NCBI RefSeq assembly: GCF_014931605.1
Contig: NZ_CP053382.1
Coordinates: forward strand, 186,001-250,000
DNA length: 64,000 nucleotides
DNA from: Halomonas sp. MCCC 1A13316
Lineage (GTDB): Bacteria; Pseudomonadota; Gammaproteobacteria; Pseudomonadales; Halomonadaceae
Direction: 5' to 3'
The notes under the pieces: model-generated
Told to the model about the DNA's origin: nothing
Database searches by the model: none
Seen by the model: the letters and a program-made list of their open reading frames with translations, nothing else
Shown: positions 8,427 to 16,551 of the stretch, one piece after another
How the letters are laid out: every line of letters starts with the position of its first letter
How positions within the stretch are numbered: the stretch's first letter is position 1
Made by a program: the position numbers and the translations under genes

Positions 8427-9242
8427 ATGTCCCATATCGCTACCGCTTCCGCCCAACAATTCGAGCAGGAGCTGCCCTACTACGAGCCGGTCGGCAATGA
8501 ATGCGCCCTGTTCGAGCAGGCCTACCAGCAGCGCCTGCCGCTGCTGCTCAAGGGACCGACCGGCTGCGGCAAGACGCGCTTCGTCAGCCACATGGCGGCG
8601 AAGCTCGGCCGGCCGCTGTTCACCGTGTCGTGCCACGACGATCTGACCGCCGCCGACCTCACCGGCCGCTATCTGCTTCAGGGTGGCGAGACCCGCTGGG
8701 TCGACGGCCCGCTGACCCGCGCCGTGCGCGAGGGCGGCATCTGCTACCTCGACGAAGTGGTCGAGGCGCGCAAGGACGTGACCGTGGTGCTGCACCCGCT
8801 GACAGACGACCGCCGGCTGCTGCCGCTGGAGCGTACCGGCGAGCTGCTCGAGGCACCCGACGATTTCATGCTGGTGGTCTCCTACAACCCCGGCTATCAG
8901 CACATTCTCAAGTCGCTCAAACCGAGCACCCGCCAACGCTTCGTGGCGATGTCGTTCGACTTCCCGCCGCCCAAGGTGGAGTGCGAGATCGTCGCCCGCG
9001 AAAGCGGCCTGGCCTACGACCGCTGCGCCGCGCTGGTCAACCTCGCCGCCAGCCTGCGCGCCATGAAGGGGCAGGATCTGGAGGAGGGCGTCTCTACGCG
9101 CCTGCTGGTCTACTGCGCCACGCTGATCAACGCCGGCATGCCGATCCTCGATGCCGCCTGCGCCACTTTGGTCGAGCCGCTATCGGACGACCAGTACGTG
9201 CAGCAGGGTCTGATGGAAGCGATCAAGGCCACGTTCGGGTAA
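8427..9242 (+). CDS. norQ: MoxR-type AAA+ ATPase NorQ, NO reductase activation protein
   Basis: A 271-residue AAA+ chaperone of the CbbQ/NirQ/NorQ/GpvN group that, with NorD, inserts non-heme iron into NorB. The Walker A motif GPTGCGKT is at residues 43-50, the Walker B region (YLDEVVEARKDV) near residue 103, and a sensor-type SYNPGYQ near 150. The open frame extends upstream to 8382, but that would run through the hairpin; the ATG at 8427 has a GGAG ribosome site at good spacing and gives the conserved N-terminus. norD begins 14 bases downstream. Confidence 0.95.
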   Translation: MSHIATASAQQFEQELPYYEPVGNECALFEQAYQQRLPLLLKGPTGCGKTRFVSHMAAKLGRPLFTVSCHDDLTAADLTGRYLLQGGETRWVDGPLTRAVREGGICYLDEVVEARKDVTVVLHPLTDDRRLLPLERTGELLEAPDDFMLVVSYNPGYQHILKSLKPSTRQRFVAMSFDFPPPKVECEIVARESGLAYDRCAALVNLAASLRAMKGQDLEEGVSTRLLVYCATLINAGMPILDAACATLVEPLSDDQYVQQGLMEAIKATFG

Positions 9243-9256
9243 AGGGGAGACAATGT

Positions 9257-11200
9257 ATGCTGGACTTTCTTGAGGTCGAGGAGTTCGTCGGTCGCCGCTG
9301 GCACCGCTGGGCCTCCAGTGCAGTCAGCTACCCGGACCACCCCGAGGCCGCAGTACGCCTCGACGACCTGCGTGCCCTGCTCGGCGTGTTCTTCCGCTGC
9401 GGGGGTGGCGAGGCCGGCGTCGAAGTGGCGGCCATCGCCCGGCGCAACTCCAGCCACCGCCTGTCGCTGCGCCAGCGCCTCGGCCTGGACGAGGAGCCGT
9501 TAGATCAAGCCCGCCGCGACGAGGAGCATCTGCTGCTGCCGCCGCGTATCGCCCTGTTCCCCAGTGCCGAACTCAACCGCGACCTCTACCTGTGGTTGAC
9601 CGCGTACCTCGCCCTGGGCCAGCTTCCGAGCAGGCGAGACGACCCGCTGCAGCGCGACCTGCAGGTACTGCGCGTAGCCCGCCGCACCACCCAGGCGGTA
9701 CTCGAGCGCTTTCCGGGTCTGATCGAACGCTATGCACGCCTGTGCCGGGCACTGCTCGCGGTGCGCCCATCGCGCAAGCGCCTGCCGCCCATGGAGGCCG
9801 CGCTCGAAGCGGCCCTGCTCGCCGAGCTCGGCGGCCCGACGCCCCAGGCGGGCTGGGCCCTCGCCATGCACGACGCCATTCTCGACCCCAGCCTGCCGCT
9901 GGACGACTTTCACGCGCCGCGCGGCTATCGCCCGCCGCTGCCGGTGCCGCTGTGGGGCGATGTGGTGGCGCTGGGCACGCGTGAGGGTGAGCGCGAGGCC
10001 ATCGACGACGACTCCGACATCGCCGTACGGCGCGACCAGCAGGCCGACGACGGCGGCAAGCGCAAGGCCGAACGCCGCGAGCAGGACCAGGCCGACCGCG
10101 ACGACCCGCTGATGCTCAACGCCTCGGAGAAGATGCTCTCCTGGGCCGAGATGGTGAACCTCAACCGTCACGTCGAGGACGAGGAGGAGGAGACGGCCAA
10201 GGAGGCCGCCGATCAGATGGAAGAGATCGTGCTCAGCCCCAACCGCAAGCAGGCCGCCTCGCGGCTCAAGCTCGACCTCGACCTGGCGCCCGACGAGGCC
10301 TGCGGCGGACGCCTGAGCGGGCGCTACACCTATCCCGAGTGGCACCACCGCAAGCAGATCTACCTGCCTGACCACTGCGTGGTGCTGAGCGACGTGCAGA
10401 GCGAGGAGGGCGAGCAGTGGGAGCCCGACGAGGCCACGCGGCGTCGCATCCGCAAGGTGCGCCGCGAATTCGAGGCGCTGCGCCCGCGGCGCGAAATCCT
10501 GCGTGGCCAGCTCGACGGCACCGAACTCGACATGGACGCGGTGATCCGCTCGCGCTGCGATCTGGCGGCCACCGGCGAATCCAGCGACCGGCTCTACATG
10601 GCGGCGCGCCAGCAGGCCCGCGATCTGGCGGTATCGATCCTGATCGATGTCTCGCTCTCCACCGAGGCCTGGCTTGAGGACCGGCGCGTCCTCGACGTCG
10701 AGAAAGAAGCGCTACTGGTGCTGGGGCATGGCCTGGCCGGCTGCGGCGACGACTACGCCATCCACTGCTTCACCTCGCACCGCCGCCACAAGGTGTGGGT
10801 CAATACGCTGAAGAGCTTCGACGAACCCATGGGAGATCGGGTGGGGCGGCGCATCGCCGCGCTCAAGCCGGGCCACTACACACGCATGGGGCCGGCGATC
10901 CGCCATGTGACCCAGGAACTCGCCAAGCGCCCCAACCGTCACCGCCTGCTGCTGGTGCTGACCGACGGCAAGCCCAACGATACCGACTACTACGAGGGCC
11001 GCTACGGCATCGAGGACACCCGCCGGGCCGTGCTCGAGGCGCGTCAACAGGAAGTTCGGGTATTCGGCGTCACCGTCGACAGCGAGGGCCACCGCTACGT
11101 GCCGCACCTGTTCGGTCGCGGCAGCTATGCCATCGTCAACCGGCCCGAGCATCTGTCGCTGGCGCTGCCGGGTATCTATCGCCAGATCATCGGTTCCTGA
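9257..11200 (+). CDS. norD: NO reductase activation protein NorD (VWA domain)
   Basis: A 647-residue cytosolic partner of NorQ. The C-terminal third is a von Willebrand factor A domain with the MIDAS motif DVSLS near residue 464 and the TDGKPND strand-loop near 570. The central part is very acidic and charged. NorQD complexes activate NorCB by FeB insertion in Paracoccus. The frame is open far upstream over norQ, but the ATG at 9257 after AAAGGGGAGA is the sensible start. The length matches known NorD proteins. Confidence 0.95.
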   Translation: MLDFLEVEEFVGRRWHRWASSAVSYPDHPEAAVRLDDLRALLGVFFRCGGGEAGVEVAAIARRNSSHRLSLRQRLGLDEEPLDQARRDEEHLLLPPRIALFPSAELNRDLYLWLTAYLALGQLPSRRDDPLQRDLQVLRVARRTTQAVLERFPGLIERYARLCRALLAVRPSRKRLPPMEAALEAALLAELGGPTPQAGWALAMHDAILDPSLPLDDFHAPRGYRPPLPVPLWGDVVALGTREGEREAIDDDSDIAVRRDQQADDGGKRKAERREQDQADRDDPLMLNASEKMLSWAEMVNLNRHVEDEEEETAKEAADQMEEIVLSPNRKQAASRLKLDLDLAPDEACGGRLSGRYTYPEWHHRKQIYLPDHCVVLSDVQSEEGEQWEPDEATRRRIRKVRREFEALRPRREILRGQLDGTELDMDAVIRSRCDLAATGESSDRLYMAARQQARDLAVSILIDVSLSTEAWLEDRRVLDVEKEALLVLGHGLAGCGDDYAIHCFTSHRRHKVWVNTLKSFDEPMGDRVGRRIAALKPGHYTRMGPAIRHVTQELAKRPNRHRLLLVLTDGKPNDTDYYEGRYGIEDTRRAVLEARQQEVRVFGVTVDSEGHRYVPHLFGRGSYAIVNRPEHLSLALPGIYRQIIGS

Positions 11201-11212
11201 GGAGTCTAGGCC

Positions 11213-11443
11213 ATGACCAACCCGCGTCTCGCCATCGCTGTCACCATTGGGCTCGCCATCGGCCTGGCGGTAGTGCTGCCGGTCGCCTGGCTGATCAACA
11301 ACCGCGACTGGGGGGTAGGGCTGATGCTGCTCGTGCCCTTCATCGTCTACGGCATGATGCGCCTGGCCCGGGTGCTGGAAGCCTGGGCACGCAACCCGCC
11401 GCCGCTTCCGCACTCGTCGACCCGCGACCGACCTCCCCGCTAG
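11213..11443 (+). CDS. Small membrane protein of unknown function downstream of norD
   Basis: A 76-residue protein with two hydrophobic segments (about residues 6-28 and 35-52) and a basic, proline-rich tail. A GAGGAG ribosome site precedes the ATG, and the gap to norD is 12 bases, so it is very probably translated from the nor message. I do not recognise the family. By context it may assist NO reductase assembly; this is a guess. Confidence 0.7.
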   Translation: MTNPRLAIAVTIGLAIGLAVVLPVAWLINNRDWGVGLMLLVPFIVYGMMRLARVLEAWARNPPPLPHSSTRDRPPR

Positions 11444-11465
11444 CTGCAAGCGAAAGCCAGTAACG

Positions 11466-11493
11466 CATCGCCCGGCCGAATGGCCGGGCGATG
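11466..11493. terminator. Perfect 12-bp hairpin between the convergent nor operons
   Basis: Arms CATCGCCCGGCC (11466-11477) and GGCCGGGCGATG (11482-11493) with a GAAT loop lie between the end of the norCBQD transcript and the end of the opposing norE/F transcript. Position suggests a bidirectional terminator, but neither side has a real T-tract. Confidence 0.6.
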
Positions 11494-11513
11494 TCGTTCA
11501 GCTCCACTGCGGC

Positions 11514-11804
11514 TCAGATCAGCCGCGGCGCTGCATAACCGGCGCCGATCAGCGCCAGCGTCAACAGCACCAGCCCCACGAAGGTGCCCTTCCAGGCCGG
11601 CGTCGCCGCGCGCAGGTTGAGATAGATCATCAACAGCCGCTGGGCCTTGAACCCGGTGGCGACGAGCACCAGCAGTGCCGAGGCCAGCGGCAGCGGCTCC
11701 CAACTGGCCTGGTCCAGCCGTGCGGAGAACATCGCCACCAGCGTCAGCGCCATCAGCGTCAACCAGGTGATCACCAGGCGGCGGGTGCCGGGGAGTGCGG
11801 TCAT
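11514..11804 (-). CDS. norF: Cytochrome c oxidase subunit IV-like membrane protein (NorF type)
   Basis: A 96-residue protein with three hydrophobic segments, resembling the COX4/prokaryotic subunit IV and NorF group. NorF proteins occur with NorE and improve NO reductase activity in Paracoccus, without being part of the purified enzyme. The frame is open much further upstream inside the next gene, but the ATG at 11804 lies just two bases from the stop of the upstream norE-type gene and has an AGG-rich ribosome site, so the two are translated as a pair. The symbol rests on size, topology and context. Confidence 0.7.
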   Translation of the reverse strand: MTALPGTRRLVITWLTLMALTLVAMFSARLDQASWEPLPLASALLVLVATGFKAQRLLMIYLNLRAATPAWKGTFVGLVLLTLALIGAGYAAPRLI

Positions 11805-11806
11805 GG

Positions 11807-12388
11807 TTACCTCAGGAGATAGATCAAGGGGTAGAGCAAGATCCAGATCAGGTCGACCATGTGCCAGAAGGCCGCCGCCGTCTCGACGTTCTCGGTCGAG
11901 GTGCGCCAGGTGACCAGCGCCAGCAGCCCCAGGCCGAACAGCACGTGGGCGAAGTGAAAGGCGGTCAGGCCGTAGTAGTAGCCGAAGAAGAGATGGGTCT
12001 CCGGCGTGATGCCCACGGCGAACTTGCCGCCATACTCGACGACCTTGATGACGCAGAATAGCACCCCGAGTCCCATGCTCATCGCCAGCCACTGGCGCGC
12101 CCGGCGGCGACGGCAAGCGCTGATCGCCTCCACGGCGAGCGCCACGCACAGCCCGCTGGTGAGCAGTACCAGGGTGTTGAGCCCGCCCATCAGCGGGTCG
12201 AGTTCTTGCTGGGCGGCGTTGAAGCCGGCGACGTCGCCGGCCCGATGCCAGGCATAGAGGGCGAAGAAGGCGGTGAACACCACCATCTCACTCAGGATCA
12301 GCACCCACATCAGCGGGTTGCCGGGAAGCGCGGAGAGCGGCCCCCAGCCCGGGTTGGGCAGGGGGCGCGACGGGTTGCCTTCAGTCAT
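11807..12388 (-). CDS. norE: Cytochrome c oxidase subunit III-like protein NorE
   Basis: A 193-residue membrane protein with five helices, homologous to heme-copper oxidase subunit III and of the NorE size. Landmarks are NPLMWVLILSEMVVF near residue 25, the HLFFGYYYGLTAFHFAHVLFG stretch (residues about 132-152) and FWHMVDLIWILLYPLIYLL at the C-terminus. It is encoded opposite to norCBQD, in an operon with a DUF4870-like gene upstream (8-base overlap) and norF downstream. A role in NO reductase function or maturation is inferred from homologous loci. Confidence 0.88.
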   Translation of the reverse strand: MTEGNPSRPLPNPGWGPLSALPGNPLMWVLILSEMVVFTAFFALYAWHRAGDVAGFNAAQQELDPLMGGLNTLVLLTSGLCVALAVEAISACRRRRARQWLAMSMGLGVLFCVIKVVEYGGKFAVGITPETHLFFGYYYGLTAFHFAHVLFGLGLLALVTWRTSTENVETAAAFWHMVDLIWILLYPLIYLLR

Positions 12389-12818
12389 GCAGGCTCACGT
12401 GGGCGCCACCGAGCCACAGGCTACGCGGGGCGTCGATGGCGCGACCCGCCATCAGCCGGTGAATGCCCACCCCGCAGCGACCCACCATCCAGATCAGGCA
12501 GGCGGTGAAGAAGACGTAGCCCAGCGTCCACGGCGCCCAGGTGGGCGCGCCCACCACGCCCAGCAGTTGCCACGCCGCCAGGCAGATTCCCGCGCCGACG
12601 ATGCCGAGCCAGAAGGTGCGGATCTGGAACTGCAGGTGAGTGGCGACCCAGTCGGCCACGTGGCGCCGGCGCAGGTGCGCCACCAGCACGCCGGCCGGGG
12701 CCGTGACCACCGCCATGATGCTGCCGAGGAAGAGAACGTAGATCACCGCGGCGAGCTTGGTGCCGCGCTCGTCGCTCTGTGCTGCGCTCGGGGGGAAGGT
12801 CGCGGTATTCGAGGTCAT
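12381..12818 (-). CDS. DUF4870/Tic20-like small membrane protein
   Basis: A 145-residue protein with three hydrophobic helices and the signature HLQFQIRTFWLG near residue 62, which I recognise from the DUF4870 (Tic20-like) family. No biochemical role is known for that family. The start at 12818 is set by a clear AGGAGG ribosome site; the open frame extends to 13016 but without such a signal. It is the first gene of the norE/norF operon and its end overlaps norE by eight bases. Proteins of this kind recur in denitrification loci, so a nor-related role is plausible. Confidence 0.78.
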   Translation of the reverse strand: MTSNTATFPPSAAQSDERGTKLAAVIYVLFLGSIMAVVTAPAGVLVAHLRRRHVADWVATHLQFQIRTFWLGIVGAGICLAAWQLLGVVGAPTWAPWTLGYVFFTACLIWMVGRCGVGIHRLMAGRAIDAPRSLWLGGAHVSLHD

Positions 12819-12905
12819 GGCCACCTCCTGGTGTGATTGGATGGCCGGCGTATCGCTTCGCCCGCCGGGTCTGTCCCACTGTGCCGCACCCTGGCGAAAA
12901 CATCC

Positions 12906-12919
12906 TTGTCGTAGATCAA
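12906..12919 (-). promoter_or_regulatory. Candidate FNR/DNR box for the norE operon
   Basis: TTGTCGTAGATCAA matches 8 of 10 consensus positions. On the minus strand a CACAGT hexamer (12883-12878) would be the -10 for a start near 12871, putting the box at -41.5. The -10 is weak, so the assignment is tentative. Confidence 0.45.
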
Positions 12920-12966
12920 TGCCCGACCGTTTCAGTAGGGAATGGGAGCGGCGGAATGTCGCCCTC

Positions 12967-12980
12967 TTGATCTTGAGCAA
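12967..12980 (+). promoter_or_regulatory. Candidate FNR/DNR box, probably for groEL
   Basis: TTGATCTTGAGCAA matches 9 of 10 consensus positions. A weak -10, CTGAAT (13003-13008), would give a start near 13015 with the box at -41.5 and a leader of about 115 bases before the groEL ATG. The box could also influence the norE operon. Confidence 0.5.
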
Positions 12981-13096
12981 CTTGCCGTCTTGAAAGCTGT
13001 GCCTGAATGAATTCAACCCATAACACCCATGTGATCTAGGGGGAAACTCGGGCGCTTGCGCTTCGATACGGCCGGCGCACTCTGTGAAATCGTGAT

Positions 13097-13115
13097 CAGG
13101 GCGACCGTCGCCCTG
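13097..13115 (+). promoter_or_regulatory. 19-bp palindrome beside the groEL ribosome-binding site
   Basis: Arms CAGGGCGAC (13097-13105) and GTCGCCCTG (13107-13115) flank a single C. The right arm ends one base before the AGGGAG ribosome site, and outer TGATC (13094-13098) and GATCA (13122-13126) could pair around it. It may be an operator or an RNA element controlling access to the ribosome site. Confidence 0.5.
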
Positions 13116-13129
13116 AGGGAGCGATCATC

Positions 13130-14752
13130 ATGGCACACAAGCAGATCCTGTTTCGCTCGCCGGCGCGCGAGAAGATTCTGCGCGGGGCAACGCAACTCAC
13201 CGATGCGGTACGCATCACGCTCGGGCCCAAATCCAAGTCCGTGCTCATTCAGAAGCCGTGGGGTGCGCCCCTCGTCTGTAATGACGGGGTCACTATCGCC
13301 AAGGAGTTCGATCTGGAGGATCCCGAGGAGAACCTGGGTGTGCAGATGCTACGCCAGGCCGCGGTGAAGACAGGCGACACGGTAGGGGACGGGACCAGCA
13401 CCTCCACCATTCTGGCGCATGCCATCTTTGCCGACGGTCTGCGCAACGTGGTGGCCGGTGCCAGTGCCATCGACATCAAGCGAGGCCTGGAACGGGGACT
13501 CAAAGCGGCCATCGAGGCGCTGCGGAGTATGTCGCGTCCGGTAGAAACCGGCATGGCCAGGAGTCAGGTCGCGACCATCGCGGCCCATAACGACCCTTTC
13601 ATTGGGGAACTAGTGGCGGAGGCCATGGAGAAGGTCGGCGATGAGGGGGTCATCACCGTTGAGGAGTCCAAGACAACCGAGACCCTGCTCGAAGTGGTCG
13701 AGGGGATGCAGTTCGATCGCGGTTACCTCTCTCCCTACTTCGTCACCGATGCCGAGAAGATGAAGGCCGTGCAGGAGGATGCCTTCGTCCTACTCACAGA
13801 CCGCAAGATCGCTTCGCTCAAGGATCTGGTGCCACTACTCGAGCAGATCGCCAAGGCGGATCGACCGATCGCGTTGATTGCCGAAGACCTCTCAGGCGAA
13901 GCGCTGGCTACGCTCATCGTCAATCAGTTGCGCGGCGTGCTGCGCTGTGTCGCCATCAAGGCGCCGGGCTTCGGTGATCGCCGCAAGGCCATGCTCCAGG
14001 ACATGGCTGCGCTCACCGGCGGCCAGGTGATCTCGGAAGAGCTTGGAATACGTCTGGAGGAGCTCACCCTGGAGCAACTGGGCAGGGCCGAGCGTGTCGT
14101 GGTGGACAAGGACAGCACCACATTGATTGGCGGGGCAGGTGAGCGAGCCTCCATCGAGGGACGCATGCAGCAAATACGCCGCGAGATCGAGCAGACATCC
14201 AGCGACTACGATCGCGAGAAGTTGCAGGAGCGCTTGGCGAAGCTGAGCGGTGGCGTCGCCGTGATCCGGGTGGGGGCGCCTACCGAGGCCGAGATGGCCT
14301 CACGCAAGGAGGCGCTGGATGACGCCATCAGCGCCACCAAGGCAGCGGTGGCCGAGGGCATCGTGCCTGGGGGCGGCCTGGCGCTGCTGCGCTGCTCGGC
14401 AGCGGTGTTGGCCGAGGCGAAGGGCTGCGAGGGCGATGAGCGGACCGGCTTCAACATATTGCAACGCGCGCTGGAAGCACCCGCACGCCAGATCGCGGAA
14501 AACTCCGCGGTGGATGGCGGCGTGGTGGTCAGCCGCATGCTTGAAGGCGATGGCAGCCTGGGGTTCGATGCCGCGGGTAAGCAGTACGTCGATCTCGTAC
14601 AGGCGGGCATCGTTGACCCCACCAAGGTCGTGCGAATTGCGCTGGAAAATGCCATCTCGGTGGCCAGTGTCCTGCTGCTCACGGAAGCCATCATGACTGA
14701 GGTGCCAGGGAAGGAAGACCATCCGCCAGAGAGGGGCGAGTTGGACAGGTGA
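13130..14752 (+). CDS. groEL: GroEL-family chaperonin (divergent paralogue)
   Basis: A 540-residue group I chaperonin, clearly Gro[13 protein letters not shown] near residue 30, the nucleotide loop GDGTSTST near 86, [15 protein letters not shown] near 190, [12 protein letters not shown] near 276 and [10 protein letters not shown] near 410. It differs from a housekeeping GroEL in several ways: there is no groES upstream, the GGM-repeat tail is replaced by a charged end ([12 protein letters not shown]), and many otherwise conserved positions are changed. It lies between norE and hsp20 with an FNR-type box upstream. I infer a second chaperonin used during anaerobic or denitrifying growth; substrates are unknown. 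Confidence 0.93.
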   Translation: MAHKQILFRSPAREKILRGATQLTDAVRITLGPKSKSVLIQKPWGAPLVCNDGVTIAKEFDLEDPEENLGVQMLRQAAVKTGDTVGDGTSTSTILAHAIFADGLRNVVAGASAIDIKRGLERGLKAAIEALRSMSRPVETGMARSQVATIAAHNDPFIGELVAEAMEKVGDEGVITVEESKTTETLLEVVEGMQFDRGYLSPYFVTDAEKMKAVQEDAFVLLTDRKIASLKDLVPLLEQIAKADRPIALIAEDLSGEALATLIVNQLRGVLRCVAIKAPGFGDRRKAMLQDMAALTGGQVISEELGIRLEELTLEQLGRAERVVVDKDSTTLIGGAGERASIEGRMQQIRREIEQTSSDYDREKLQERLAKLSGGVAVIRVGAPTEAEMASRKEALDDAISATKAAVAEGIVPGGGLALLRCSAAVLAEAKGCEGDERTGFNILQRALEAPARQIAENSAVDGGVVVSRMLEGDGSLGFDAAGKQYVDLVQAGIVDPTKVVRIALENAISVASVLLLTEAIMTEVPGKEDHPPERGELDR

Positions 14753-14792
14753 GCTGCGCGTCAGGGATGAGCAAAAATAGAAAGACCGATTG

Positions 14793-14841
14793 TTGATGCG
14801 CATCAACTTCGGCGAGCCGTTTCCGTCCTAGCCTTCAATCG
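14793..14841 (+). promoter_or_regulatory. Perfect FNR box and promoter of hsp20
   Basis: TTGATGCGCATCAA (14793-14806) matches the FNR/Anr/Dnr consensus at all ten positions. A TAGCCT -10 at 14829-14834 predicts a start near 14841, placing the box at exactly -41.5. It lies in the 192-base gap between groEL and hsp20, so hsp20 has its own oxygen- or NO-responsive promoter. Confidence 0.75.
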
Positions 14842-14944
14842 TGGCCTATTCCTCCGGGAGGTAACGGCAGGAAGCAAGGTCGCAATTGCTGCCGACTATT
14901 TACCGTGTTCGAGGTGTTCACACGCCTTGAGAGGAGCGACTGCC

Positions 14945-15454
14945 ATGGCCAAGCAAAAAGTAAGGGAAATTACCCCAACCGCCAGCGATGCTGCCACACC
15001 GTCTTCCACGCGTTCTCAGGAGATGGCGCCTTTTCGCGAGCTGGATCGTATGTTCGATCGATTCTTCGATCGAGGCTGGGCCCATCCGCTGCGCTGGGAT
15101 CTACCGGTTCTCGAGCGGCTGGCCGCTGGGCCCCGGATTCCAAAGGTCGATGTCATCAACCGGGATGCGGAGGTCGTGATCCGGGCCGAGCTGCCCGGTA
15201 TGGTGCGGGAGGATCTGGATGTCTCGGTGACCGACAGTACTGTGACAATCAAGGGTGAAAGCCACAAGGAGTCCAAGGAGGAGAGCGGGGAGTACTATCG
15301 GTGTGAAATCTCGCATGGCAGTGTGGAGCGCACGGTTGCCCTGCCTTGCGAAGTCGACGCCGAAAAGGCCCAGGCCTCGTTCAATAACGGGCTGCTGGAA
15401 CTGACCCTGCCAAAGGTCAAGGAGGCACCTCGGCGCAAACTAGAGATCAAATAG
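14945..15454 (+). CDS. Hsp20/alpha-crystallin small heat shock protein
   Basis: A 169-residue small heat shock protein. The alpha-crystallin domain spans about residues 58-160, with the PKVDVINRD opening, AELPGM strand, SFNNGLLELTLPK (the A-x-x-x-n-G-v-L motif) and a terminal LEIK that fits the I-x-I anchor. Such proteins hold unfolding clients without ATP and hand them to other chaperones. The preferred ATG has GAGAGGAG at proper spacing; a TTG six codons upstream overlaps that signal and is unlikely. A perfect FNR box upstream ties it to anaerobic growth, and with the neighbouring GroEL it makes a chaperone pair inside the denitrification island. Confidence 0.92.
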   Translation: MAKQKVREITPTASDAATPSSTRSQEMAPFRELDRMFDRFFDRGWAHPLRWDLPVLERLAAGPRIPKVDVINRDAEVVIRAELPGMVREDLDVSVTDSTVTIKGESHKESKEESGEYYRCEISHGSVERTVALPCEVDAEKAQASFNNGLLELTLPKVKEAPRRKLEIK

Positions 15455-15510
15455 TGAGTGCACGAGCACGGGGCGGGCCACGCCGTTCGGTCTGCCCCGG
15501 GCCAAAACGA

Positions 15511-16281
15511 TCAGGAACGCTTGGCATGCAGGTCGGTATTGCCGCCGGACTCCTCCTTCAGGCCATGCAGCGCCTGGAGGTCAAGCAGTTCGATCTCCTT
15601 GCCGGTTGCACTCAGCAAACCTTGAATTACAAAGCGACGAAAGATTCGACTCGTGGTTTCCGGCGCCAGACCCAGATAGTTGCCCAAATCCTGGCGCGAC
15701 ATGGGGAGACGGAAACGGGTCCGCGACATACCACGCCGGCCGAAGCGTTGACTGAAATTGAGTAACAGCACGGCTAGGCGCTGCTCGGCTGGGCGTCGTG
15801 ACACTTGCAACAATTCATGGTCATCGAAAATTTCCCTGCTCATGATACGCAGCAATTGATGCTGGAGACTTGGAATCTTGTGAGCAAGGGCCTCCAGTTC
15901 TGCGAAAGGGATGCTGCAAACGCTGGTAGTCTCTAGCGCTTCGGTGGTGGAAGAGTGCTTGCCAGAGCCGATAGCGTCCAGCCCAATTAGTTCGCCTGGT
16001 AGGTGGAAAGCGATGATCTGCTCTTCATCATTCATGTCTTGTGTGCTGCTTTTCAGGCTTCCGCTAAGCACGGCATGAAGAGCGGTCATGGGTTGACCTG
16101 GGCGGATTAGCTTGTCGCCTTTTTGCAAGGGCCCTTTGCGCTTGACGATTTTATCTAACGCATCGATGTCTAGTCCCGATAAGGCTACCGGCAAGCAGAG
16201 TTCTCGCAGGCTGCATGAGCTGCACGCCTTGCGAAATTCATAAAGTTGCAGGGGTGTGCGAGAATCGCCGCCCGTATGCAT
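15511..16281 (-). CDS. anr: FNR/Anr-type oxygen-sensing transcription regulator
   Basis: A 256-residue Crp/Fnr regulator. Taking the ATG at 16281 (GGAG ribosome site) places cysteines at 20, 23, 29 and 122, exactly the [4Fe-4S] ligands of E. coli FNR; the longer frame to 16314 has no ribosome site. The cyclic-nucleotide-like sensor domain covers about residues 40-150, and the recognition helix reads LAPETTSRIF, with the E-x-x-S-R contacts for TTGAT half-sites. It would activate the FNR boxes seen in this window when oxygen is low. It is transcribed toward hsp20. The symbol anr or fnr is equally apt. Confidence 0.93.
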   Translation of the reverse strand: MHTGGDSRTPLQLYEFRKACSSCSLRELCLPVALSGLDIDALDKIVKRKGPLQKGDKLIRPGQPMTALHAVLSGSLKSSTQDMNDEEQIIAFHLPGELIGLDAIGSGKHSSTTEALETTSVCSIPFAELEALAHKIPSLQHQLLRIMSREIFDDHELLQVSRRPAEQRLAVLLLNFSQRFGRRGMSRTRFRLPMSRQDLGNYLGLAPETTSRIFRRFVIQGLLSATGKEIELLDLQALHGLKEESGGNTDLHAKRS

Positions 16282-16501
16282 CGCCAGCTCCAATCCGTGT
16301 CTCGTTATGATCATCTAAGAATAAGCAATACTCAGGGCTAAGATAGGCATTGCCTGGATTCCCCAACTTTTACATCATTTTAGTCATTCTAGGGTTCGCA
16401 ATGTTGTACCTTGCCATTAAAACGCAAACCCAGTAGCAGGAGGCTTCAAATCGTACAGTATCATGGCCTGAAGCAGGCAACTACGTTCCCCTGGAAGGAA
16501 T

Positions 16502-16531
16502 AAAAATACCCGGGCTGATAAGCCCGGGTAT
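16502..16531 (-). terminator. Rho-independent terminator of narK
   Basis: An 11-base perfect stem (ATACCCGGGCT at 16506-16516 and AGCCCGGGTAT at 16521-16531) with a GATA loop lies just beyond the stop of the minus-strand narK. On the minus strand it runs into TTTTTA. The remaining 220 bases up to anr show no gene or clear FNR box. Confidence 0.9.
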
Positions 16532-16551
16532 AGGTGCTGCAGCGATGGGAG

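Larger units (their letters stand above)
12819..13129. other. Divergent intergenic region between norE operon and groEL
   Basis: This 311-base gap holds no convincing gene. It contains two FNR-type boxes (12906-12919 and 12967-12980), each at about -41.5 from a weak -10 in opposite directions, and a palindrome beside the groEL ribosome site (13097-13115). A lone CTTGAAA (12989-12995), the sigma-32 -35 sequence, is not followed by a matching -10 at proper spacing. No CIRCE element is seen. Confidence 0.6.

Noticed and set aside
8501..9256. Extension of the norD frame back over norQ
   Set aside because: Its translation has no NorD similarity before the ATG at 9257, which has a ribosome site and begins the conserved protein.
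12989..12995. CTTGAAA as a sigma-32 heat-shock -35 element for groEL
   Set aside because: The only CCCAT -10-like sequence is 21 bases away, instead of about 13-14, so the promoter does not fit.
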